DNA from: Macrosoma leucophasiata
Lineage: Eukaryota > Arthropoda > Insecta > Lepidoptera > Hedylidae
Length of the DNA stretch: 64,000 bases
Reading direction: 5' to 3'
NCBI GenBank assembly: GCA_036365455.1
Contig: JAWQUS010000023.1
Span: 4,092,001 to 4,156,000 of the forward strand
Shown piece after piece: positions 23,301 through 35,300 of the stretch. A program made the translations under genes and the position numbers. The notes beneath the pieces were generated by a model, which was given only the letters and a program-made list of their open reading frames with translations, had not been told where the DNA came from and made no database searches. Every line of letters starts with the position of its first letter. The stretch's first letter is position 1.

Positions 23301-26300
23301 AGAATATAATGGGACTATTGTAATGAAAATGACTTGCCAAACTTTGGGCTATGTGGGTGAACTGGGGGGACTAGATGGCTGGGCCTATGGAGTGAGATCC
23401 GGCACCTGCCTATATTCAACATCTCACATTATCGAATCCTACTTTAGGCAGGTGGTGACTCGCCTCTCCTTGGTGGGCCCCCCAAATAGCCAACCCGATG
23501 GTCGACGGGGGGCAACACTGTTGAGAGAGGCTGGGGGTGTCGAGAGGTGTGGCCCCGGTTTCACCATCACGAGCGAGTAATCTCGAGCTCGGAGCGGGCT
23601 TCCCCGCTATTATGCCTTTAGACACTTCCACCCCCGAGTGTATGGCTCTTGCAGAAATTTAGACAACAGCCTATTATCTAAATTTCTGCAAATGCCATAC
23701 CTCTAGCGCCCCACTCTGACCGGCCAATGAAGGCAAGCCAGAGGCGAGAGACCTGATGCTCTGTCCGGCCGTACCTCTGTGTGGCGGACGAGGCGGAGCC
23801 CAGTTCTCTCGGAGGAACTCGAGATGATGGTAGGGGGTGGTGTCGCTACTCACCAACAGCTCGCCACAAGCTGCTCTGCCCCCTTATTATTATTATTATT
23901 AATATCTACTGGTGGTAGAACTCCAGTGATGGAGCTCGCGGGCGAAAGCACCACCGCATTACCTAATATCATCATCATATCAGCCATAGGACGTCCACTG
24001 CTGAACATAGGCCTCCCCCAGTGAACTCCATGCCGACCGATCAGAAGCGACGTGCATCCAGCGGGTACCTGCAGCCTTGATCAGGTCGTCGGTCCATCTT
24101 GCAGGTGGACGTCCTACGCTGCGTTTGTACCTAATATACTTTCCGCTAAATGGTAGTTTTCAGTACTATCGTGTTCCGGTCAGGTGGTAATGTACAGAGG
24201 CATAAAACCTTAGGCCTCAGGAGTGGTAACGCATCTACATTTTGTCATTGGTCTTTGTGAAGGTGTCTATAGACTGCAGTCATCACTTAACATGCATGTA
24301 AACTGTATGCTTGTTTGCCACTTCAAGGAAGCTGAAATTCGGGTTCCTTGGGAAGCAAACAGCAGTTTTAGTGAACAACAGTCGATGTCATCATCATCAT
24401 CCCTCCAGCCGAAAGACATCCATTGCTGGAGAAAGCCTTCCCCAAAGATATATATGGCATATTCTCCCCTAATGCCCACAACAGTGTTGTGCGGCATTAG
24501 GGGAGAATATGCCATAATCGCCATGCTTGGCAGGCGGATTGGTGATCGCAGTGGCGGTAGCTCTATCGCGGGACGCTGCTGCCCATCGCGTGTTGTTAAT
24601 TTTACTACCGCCCTATTGGAATGGTTTGACCATTGTTAGGTTGACTGACTAACTGCACTAGTGGAAGAATTCTCTTCCAGTAGAATAAAATTCTTGCGCT
24701 AGTGGGTGGTCACGTCCCGACGCCAAGTCATGTCACACATCACATTCAATGTGGACTGACTTAACTACCTACATAACATTAAATTAGTGTGCTACCATAA
24801 AGCAATGCAATAGATGTGAAGGAAAGATTTGACAAATCGGGCAGGACTTCAGTAGCTCAATTGGAAGAGCGGCTGGACTAGATTCCCAGTAGGCCGCGAG
24901 TTCGAGTCTCGCCTGAAGTCAAATTTTTCTTTCCATTTTTCTTTAAAATAAAATATATTTCACAAGCATGTGTTAATGCGAAATAATATAAAAACAATTA
25001 AATAAGTTCACAGCAGTCGTCCAAAATGATTGATATGAAATTAAACTCAAAAGACTATATACCTGCCCTAGATCCAGGACCAAATCAGCACACCCAAATT
25101 CAGCAGCCAATGGAATTCGGCTCCCGCCCGCCAACCCTCACTTCATACGAGGAGCTCTGCCAAGTCCAGCGCTGCCCATCCTGCCCGAGATGTGACCGTG
25201 CTCTGCTACTCATCTCAACCATGAACAGCACCACTGGTTATAAACCAAGACGGAACACCAGTAAGTGTCTGAACTTTTACCCCTTCTTCATAAACGTACA
25301 TTAGATACGTTTTAGCTATAGAATGCTTTGTCCTTGTCAGTTGCATTGTCAAATGTGTAGGATAGAAAAAGACAAAGGAGAGATTAGCAACACTTTAGCT
25401 AAAATAAGTTTATGAATAAGGGGGTTAGTCTTTATTACCCAAATTTTGGATTGTTGACTATAAATCTATCCAGCCTGTATTTTCAAAACCTTAGTAACTA
25501 CTCTATTACAATTACTTTTTTCTAGTCTAATGAAAACTTTTTCGTGTACCGAAGGTGGCAAACGAGCATGCAGTTCACATAGATGTTAAGTGATGACTGC
25601 AGCTTATAGACATCTACATATAAACCATAAGTCAAAATGCAGATGCATTGCAACCCCTAAGTGACACCTTAGATGTTATGTCTCTGTAACAGCTATCCAT
25701 ACATTACCATCTAACCCAGTGATTCCCAAAGTGGTCCATATAGACCCCCTGGGGTCCGTGGGAGACTCGATGGGGTCTACGTATATGCGTAAATAAAAAT
25801 GGGATATATGGGAAAGTGATATAAATGTTAGCAAGGGGGTACACCGAAACCAGAAAAAAATTGAAAGGGATCTACAAGAAAAATAGTTTGGGAACCTCTG
25901 ATCTAACCGAAACACTACCATTTAGCGGCAGATAGATTAGGTAATGCGATGGTGCCTAACCCCTCAAGTCTCTACATAGAAAATCTACCGCCAGTAAAAA
26001 GCATTTCTTTCTTTCCAGATTGTCAACTATACGCCATTGGAAAGCCGGTGTACCATCGTTTCAAGGATGAACTATTCGGTGCCTGGTTAAGAGATTCCAA
26101 TTCTACTGAAAATCAGGTAGAATAATCTTCTTTAGAGTTCCTATAAAAGTAAAATAGTATCGATATAATAATAAACTTTAAGTCACGTTTTCGCAGGTTT
26201 TCGCGAGCATCATGCATTGTAGAAATTCTTTGCGGATTTTCTCGCGTATACAACACTCCCAAACTTCTTATACCCGACGTTTCGATCGCTTTCCAGCTAC

Positions 26301-29300
26301 CATAGTCACGGGCAGACTAATTCGACGATGTTCAGCCTGGTCTTATATAGCTGAGACAGAACAAAACCATAGTGCGATGTAAACTACTAGTGGCGCTAGT
26401 GGTGGTAGTAAATAAGTCCCATTATATTACAAGTTACTTGGACTGAAGGTGTCGGAACGTGACGACCCCGTCGCCCACTAGTGAAATAATTCTTCCGCTA
26501 GTGCAGACAGTCAACCGAACAATGGCGATCAAACTATTCCAATAACAAGTAACAATAACGACGTGGCTGTCGCTAACGCTGTCCATCAGCAGAGACCCTC
26601 GATTTAATCACCGCCACTACGATCGCCAACCCGCCTGACAAGCGTGACGATTATGCCATATTCATTCCTAATGATGCAGTACAGTCTACTGGGCGTCTTT
26701 AGAGAAGGCTTTGTCCATTGTCCAGCCGTGGATGTTTTTCAACTGGTGTGATGATTTAGCAAATAAATGAAAAGTTATAATTTTAGAAGGAGAAGCTGTG
26801 GACGACACAAGAAAATGACGTGGAACGACTGCGAGAGTACAGAACCAAGTCGAGCTTCAAAATTGATCACGTCGACGAATTTCATAAGCTGCAAAAACCA
26901 TTCTTTGTAAGTTGAATTTATAGTTATAAGTTGCGCTTAAGTTAAAAGGTATACTATTAAGATTAAGATTGCACGAAGAAAGAGGGAGAAGTGCAATAAT
27001 GAAACGTTGGAATTAAATAGGGATGTTTACTAGGTATGATTTTTTTTTATATAAGGAGGTGGCAAATAGGCATGCAGCACACATGCTTTTGTGCTTTTTT
27101 TATACGCTTACACTCACAGCACCCCAGTAGGTATAAACCTGTCTCATGAGTGCCGTTGTACACATACAACACATACACAAACACCCAGACCCGAAACAAA
27201 AATCTGTAGGCCATATAAATATTCGTCCCGGTGCCCGCACTGGCCCGTTTGAATCAAACGGTCATCTCACACCGCTGGACTAACCGGGTCGTCATTGATG
27301 TTAAATGATGACTCCAGCCTATAGACATCAACACAAAAACCAGAGTCAATGCAGATACGTTGCCACCCCTGAGACCTAAGTTGTTATGTCTTTGTGTTAG
27401 TTATTACGGAGCCATATACATTCAAATACATACAAAGTATCATACAGCCAACTAACCGGGACACGATAGTGCTGAACACTACCATTTGGCGGCAGATAGA
27501 CTAGGTAATGCGGTGGTGTCTACGCTCTCGAGTCCCTTCACTGGAACTCCACCACCAGTTTATAAGCTACCAATTTTTTTAGTAGGCTACAGTGTGTACT
27601 GTAAAAATATTTTATTCTATGTCATACATAAACATTTAAAGGGCAACGGGCATATAGTATACAGCGGGTCGTTCTTCTACCAAGCGAACGAATCCGGCAA
27701 TCCGGGCGACATCATCCGGTACGACCTGACGCAGAGTCGGATCAAGTCAGTCCACCTCCCGCATGCTGATGGCAGACTCTACAGCAGTCAGCATAATCAG
27801 GTAAACAAAGAATCCTTGAATTAGTTTAGGTACCTCTAATCTACTATCTTTTTTCATGTCATTAGGATAACAGGCACTCAGACTGGCCACCTGATGGAAA
27901 GGGGTCACCGACGCTTATGTATATTGCAACACCAGAGGAGTTGTCAACGTGCTGCCAGTACTAAAGGACTCATTTGACGCCATTTTTTTTAAATCCCATA
28001 TTGTAGCTCTGGGGAAACACCACAGACGGAAATTCGTTCCACAATAAGCACTTTCCGGGCAGAAACAACCACGAATGCCGCACCGTTGACCTCGTGTCCA
28101 GTCGGTGAGGGTGGAAGTTCTCTCTTCGGCGGGTGTAGGAAATGAGGCAGTGGCACCATATCGAACAGTTCAGCAGAGCACGCACCATTACAGAGACGGT
28201 ATAAAACGCACAGACTCCCAATGTCTCTGGGCAAGCGCAGATATTCCAGCCTGTGAGTAAGTCCTGGATCGTTGACAATACGATCGGAGCGTCTTTGTAG
28301 GGACTCAAGTGGACCAAGCTGGTATTTTGGAGGTTACCGCTCACAAATGAGAGCAGTATTCCAGATGCAGAAAAGGCAGATTATGTGTATTGTTATGCTG
28401 TTGTTTTGCATTTACGCGCAGACCACCTATTATGTGACGTTTCAGTCTACCTTGCCCTCATCGATTTCTCAACCTGTTGTCGCTGCTTGCACTACATCAC
28501 AGCGAAAGCATTCACAGCTGGATCTAATCATTCCATCGCCGACATACTGATAAACACTTGGTTGCGGGTGCTGTTATTAAGATTTTTTTTTTAATCCAAC
28601 ATGGCGGATATAAAAGTGTTTTCAACATTTGATATGGGTGTCAATTTAAAGGTTTCTTATGATGATAATAACGAAACTGGCAATGGCGCGATTATGGCAT
28701 ATCCCCCTTATGGGGAGGCTTTGGTCCAGCAGTGGACATCTTTCGATTTATATGATGATTTCATTATCTTTTGTTTTCAGGTTGATTTTAGCGCCGATGA
28801 TAATGGATTATGGGCAATATATTCCATAGAGGGCTCTAACAATACTGCTGTTGCTAAAGTACGTATACACTCTCTTCATCAATGTCTCTTACCATATCTA
28901 TTCTTTGTGTTCTATTATACATTCCAAAATTATCACAACCAGAAGATGTTTCAAAATATAATTTGTAAATACCTACGTTCGGTGTTGTCGAGGCCGACCT
29001 CGAAAGCGCTGGCGAGATGATCTCGACCGCTTTGAACCAGACTGGCTTGAGGTTGCGAAAGATCGCGACAGGTGAAAAAAATTAGGGGAGGCTTTTGCCC
29101 ATCAGTGGGACAGTTGAGGCTGTTAAAAAAAAACGATACCTACGTAAGAAGGAATAACCTGTATTTTAATAGTCGCAAAATACTCTTTTAGAGTAACTCT
29201 ATGGATTGTGCGGATTACTGCGGATACGAGTATTAACGTTAAAACTGGTGATAATCGCTTTATTGAGCGTCTTAAAGGGTCGACAAAAAATCCTATTTTG

Positions 29301-32300
29301 CGACCTAAAGATATATTTTTGTATAACTTATACGTAAGTTCTATTTACCAGCCCACGTGCAAGCACCCATGATTCACCGGTTACGTGTTTGTCTCATGTA
29401 ACACATTGCAAGCTTATCTCCGGGCACAGCACCAAACTCCGAGGATGACACTGGAAATTGTCCAGAAAATGAGAAAATTCCAACGGCACTTACTCCCGAC
29501 CGGGGATCGAACCCATTATAGTAGTAGCCCGCCACCAAAAACTGCCTCACTAGACCGCGAGATGAGGCAGTTTTTTGCGAGTTTTCAAATTCAATTCAGT
29601 TTTTGTTGCTCAAAATTATGAGTATTTCTGGGACATACCTACTGGCCATTGAACTGGCTTAATTTTAGGTGTTATTTCTGTGGCAAAACCGTGAACAACC
29701 TGAATCCCGCCAAAGCATTATAATCGAATTATTTCTTTTTTGCAGCTCAGCTTTGACCCTAATAAAGACGACCTTAACATAGACTACATCTGGAACATCT
29801 CATTGAACCATAAACAAGTAAGTTCTATAGCATACTTTTTTGGGATTCCGTAATTTCGAGGTGAGGGAGAAAGAAGACACCGTCATAGGATTTTTGTGTA
29901 TGGCCCCGTAATAACTATCACAGAGATATAATACCTAAGGTCTCAAGGGTGGTAACGCAGATGCATTGCTACCCCTGAGACCTATTTATTTATTTATTTA
30001 TTTATTTATTCTTTATTGTTACAAAATAATTGACAAATTATGTAACAAATGGCGGACTTAATGCTAAAAGCATTCTCTACCAGTCAACCATTGGTAGTAT
30101 AGAGAAAATAGTAGGCGGTGTAACAAATAAAGATATTATATAATAGATAAATCTGATCTAATAATAGAATATCACATACAATCTAATGTTTTACTCACAT
30201 ACATATTATACTTTAAGATAAATACTATATACCATATTTATACAATAATATATATTATTAAACAAATATAGATATTATATATACACATACGAATCTAATG
30301 ATGACTATGAGAAGCATGTGACGCATAATGAGCCTTGACCCCTTTTTTAAAGGCGATTTTTGTGGTGAGTCTTCGTATTTCCTCCGGGAGAGCATTCCAC
30401 AGACGTGTAGCTTGAAGTAGAAAAGAGCTGGATACAAAGCTGGTACGGTGAAAAGGTATAGAAAGGACATTAGAATTGTTAGAACGTAATTGTAAGGAGT
30501 GAGAGTCTGAGAGATACTGAAATTTACATTTTAAATATGAAGGAGTAGTTGGGTCGGAAAGAATAGAATATAATTGAGTAAGAAGTCTAGTTTGTCTTCG
30601 CTGTCGAATGGGCAGCCAATTCAGTTTCGATCGGTAATACGATACGTGATCAAATTTGCGAAGACAAAAGATAAAACGAATTGTATTATTAATAAGTCTA
30701 TCCAGCTTATCAAGAAAAATTTCTTTCAAATCCACATAACACACATCAGCATAATCAATAATGGGGAGAATGAGAGCCTGAACAAGACGAATCTTGATTT
30801 CAATGGGCAGAAAGTTTCTGAGTCGGTTAAGGGAGTGTAAAGCGGCATATACAGCTCGGCTCACCTCACTGACATGCACTCTCCAACTTAGAGTGGCATC
30901 AACATGTAAACCAAGATCCTTCACGGCAGAGGAGAATGTAATCAATTGATTTTCATACTTGACAGGAGTGATGGAACTCATGTCTAATTTCTCTAACTGT
31001 CGTGAGCTACCAATGATGATTGCCTGACACTTAGTAGGATTAACCTGAATGCCATATTTATGTGACCAGGTGCTAATTCTGTCTAAATTAAAGTTAATCC
31101 TACCAATGGCATTATTGATGTTCTCGACGTTTGATTGGCTATATAATTGCAGATCATCTGCATAGAAATGGTAAGAGCAGTCCAAGAAAGCAGAAAGAAT
31201 GTTTATAAAAATTGAAAAGAGGAGAGGTGAAAGTATTCCTCCTTGAGGAACACCAGCACGAAGGTGACACCAGTTAGAAAGTATTCCATTCACCCGAACC
31301 GCTTGCTGCCTATTGCTGAGGTAGGAGGATATCCATTTTACAGTCTCCGAAGAAAAATGTAGGTGATCTAGAACAGCAAGGAGGATATCATGGTCCACCA
31401 TATTAAATGCGTTAGAGAAATCAATTAAAACTAAAATTGTGACCATTTTATCCTCCATGCCGCTCCTAATATCCTCCGTTACTTTTAAAAGAGCAGTGGT
31501 AGTGCTGTGGCTCGGGCGAAAGCCGGATTGATATGAAGATATAAGACTATTACAATGTACAAAAGAAGAGACCTGTTTGTGGACCACTGCTTCCAGGATT
31601 TTAGAAAGAAATGGTAGTATTGAAATTGGCCTATACTCCTTTAATTCACAGGGGTTATGAACTTTGGGAATTGGAGAAATATATGCTTTTTGCCAAATCA
31701 AAGGGAATACCCCTGTTGTTAAGGAAGAATTAATGATATGTGTTAAAGTGGGAACAATGAACTGGAGTATAGGCATGATCATCATCCGGCTTACATCATC
31801 ACTCCCGACTGCATTAGATTTTATAGACTTAATTACTTTCAGCGTCTCATCACTACTAATTAATGAGAATGAAAACGTTTCAGTAGAAGGCCGAGTCATA
31901 AGAGAGATTTCTGACAAGGTTAAGGTTTTTAAAGAAGAACTCAAAGGTAAGACGTGGGAAAAATGAGAATTTAATGCATTGGGTGAGAAGGGGACAGTAT
32001 CTAAAGATCTTGTTGCTTTACCAAAACCCAGGGAGTTAAGAAATTTCCAGATTTCAGAAGGGGAGGAATCAGAAATTTTATCCGAAAAGTAACTACGTTT
32101 GGCTGCTCTTACCACTTGATTGCACCGATTCCGGACAGATTTATACAAAACCCAGTTCTCATCACTCCTGTCCCGCTTGAAAACCCGGAAAGCTCTATCG
32201 CGCCTAGTCATCGCCATCCTTACTCCCTTGGTTATCCAAGGCGCAGGTGGGCGTTTTAATTTAACTGCTCTCATTGGTGCATGAACATCGTACAGCTTCA

Positions 32301-35300
32301 GAATTTGAGAATTAAAGTTAGAGATTTTTTCATCGACTGACGCTGCAGCATACACTGTAGATAAATCTAGACACGCCGCATCAGCTTCTAGAGAGTCACT
32401 ATTGATTTTAGAAAAATTGCGTAGCCAAACTATCTCTGGCCTAGGTTTAGGCCGTTTAAGTTTATATGCCAAATAAAGACGGTCATGGTGAGAAAAGCCA
32501 GGAGCAGGTATGTGACCGTGTTCGATCACGCGACTTAGCGATGAAGTAACAATCAAGTCAAGCCAGGAGTCAGAAGTATTTAAATTGCGGTGAGTAGGAC
32601 CAGATGGCAAAATAGATAGATTGACCGACTTGAATATGTTTTGAAGCTTAAAAGAATTCGGAGTGTCTGCAAGAAGATTTGTATTAAAATCACCCATGAT
32701 GATGTGATGTGTGTAATCAGAACAATGGGAATCCAGTACCAGCTCGAGGTCGGAGAAATAATTAGTTCCAGGGGGACAGTAAACCACACCTAGAAGTACC
32801 TTAACATGGTTGACCAGGATTTCCAAGAAAAGATATTCCGCTGAAGCAGAGTACATAGAAGGCGAAGACGAAAGAACAGTATGTGGAATGCTACTCCGAA
32901 GGTATATGGCAACCCCTCCACCCCCCTTTCCAGTTCTATCATTCCTCAATAGCACATAACCTGGTAGACTAAATAAGGTGTTATGAAGTGATGGCTTAAA
33001 CCAGCTTTCTGAAATTAATATAGCGTCCACTGTTAAGCAAGAAGAGAAAGTTTCCAGCAGATCACTATAGTGTGAGGGTACGCTCTGTGCATTTAAATGA
33101 CAAATGTTGAATGAGGACGTTATCTTATCCAGTACATTGCTTAGTACGTTTCCCAAAGTCTCTGAATCGTGAAAAGAATCATCAATACTGGAATCAGAAA
33201 TACTCAGCTCACACGCAGAATAAAACGAATCACTATCATCATTAACAGACATAATAATATAAAATATAATAAATAAAACAGTTTATACTTAATATAATAA
33301 ATAAAATAATATATAGATATGAATTATTGACAATAAAAAAATGCTATTAAAAAAAAAAAAAATAAAGAGACAAAAAAAAAAATAAGAAAGAACTGCCTGT
33401 CCCGCCGGTTGACCACTGGGAGAAAACGTAACAAAAAATGACTTCATACCTATACTAAACATTACAGATAACAAAAAAAAATCACAATCTCACAATATAA
33501 AAGAGAAACAAGAATGTTAAAGAATGAAAGAAATGAATGTTACAGACACATATTTCAAACAAAACTAATACATGGTGGCATCTAGCTTGATATAGGCTAC
33601 TACAGTGCCCGTGTATAGTGAAATAGAATAACAGTGCGAAAACACGACCTCTCAGGCTGCCTCCAAAACTTAATTGTAAATGTTCTGGTAAAGATGCCAT
33701 CGCTTTACTCGAACAACTTGACTGCAACTCACTTGACTGACATATATGCTTAATAAATAACTGACTAAATTATATTAACTTTTACGCTGCTTAAATAAAT
33801 ACAAAGACGAAATATCGTTTTACCTGACACTGGCAATATGCGTAATAGCGATGCCATAAAAACAAAAAAATACATATATCAGAAATGTCAAATGTCACTG
33901 TCACCACATCTGTCACAACATGCAAAACGTAAAAGTTATGAAAGTTTATGTACTTATCTAAATTAGTTTTTCAAATTAACCCACATGAACAAAAATAGTA
34001 ACCACATGAATAAAACCTATAGTTATTACAGAGCAATACATTACCATTGTCAGGACCGGGACATCTGGCGCTCTGCACTCTCTTCCAAAACCGTTAGGGA
34101 CCTGGCGTGAAGATACATACATACATTACTATCTGACCGGAACACTATCATTTGGCGGCATAAATAATGTGGTGTTAGGCCCCGTATTAACTATCACAGA
34201 TCCATAACAACTTAGGTCTCAGGGGTGGCAACGCATCTGCATTTTGACTCTCGTTTTTGTGTAGACCTCTATAGGCTGCAGTCATCACTTAACATCAATG
34301 TGAGCTGCATGCTTGTTTGCCACCTTCCTTAAAAGGCTATTACACGACACGGTATTGAGGGTCCGGCAGGAAGGGTGGGCGTGGCCTCGCGTCGGGTTGC
34401 CGCTTATTACACTATCCGGACGACAGGGCCCTAACTCAGTCACAGTACAAATATGAACAGTATGGAAACTACGTACAAAACTTAGAAACGGCGTAATCAC
34501 ACAAACATGCGCATCAACGAGGCCCTTAAGCGGTTCTCGCGGTGCTGCAGTTCCGAGTCACTCGCTACTCGAGCGTTGATGCGCATGTTTGCGTGAATGT
34601 GCCGTTTTAAACGTTTTGTACGTACTTTCCATACTGTTCATATTTGCACTGTGTGCAGTTAGGGCTTAAGGCTGACCTGGCCGCTCCGGTCGCCCTAATT
34701 AGGGCCCTAACTCCCTAAATGTTATTACACTACCCCGACCCTTGCTATCGTACCCTGAATACCGTGCAGTAATTAGGTAAACAAAAAAACCTACATACAT
34801 GTGGGATTGTGTGAATGGGAAGGATGATATTAGTATGGAAGGTTAGAGTAAGATGATAGGACGACAGCACGATCGGCTGTTAAAACAGGGACGGATGCAT
34901 AAGAGTGAAAGGGATAGCGGAAGGGATGACAAGCTGGCAGATTAAGACGAGGACGGTCAAAACGTGTAATACTGTGTAAGATTGTGTTAAATTTTGATGA
35001 TTGAAGACGAAATACCCTAGTTAACAGACGTATTTGTTTATCGTTACTACCTTCACCCCCACATACATGTTCCAGGTAGGAGAGATGTTCATAGTATGCG
35101 GCGTGTTGTACGCATTGGACTCGGCGACAGAACGCGAGAGCAAGGTGACAGTCGCCATCGATCTCTACCTCAGCAAGCCGGTGGAGATGTCGCTGCAGTT
35201 CACCAACCCCTTCCGGAAGACCACGCAGCTGGGATATGATCATAGCCTAAAGGTCATTTCACAATTTTACATCTTACCTTTTATTCTAGACTGCCTCGGT

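Noticed and set aside
25078..25260. Acceptor at 25077 for the colmedin linker exon
   Set aside because: Phase would match, but the leftover T from the previous exon plus GA makes a TGA stop at the junction.
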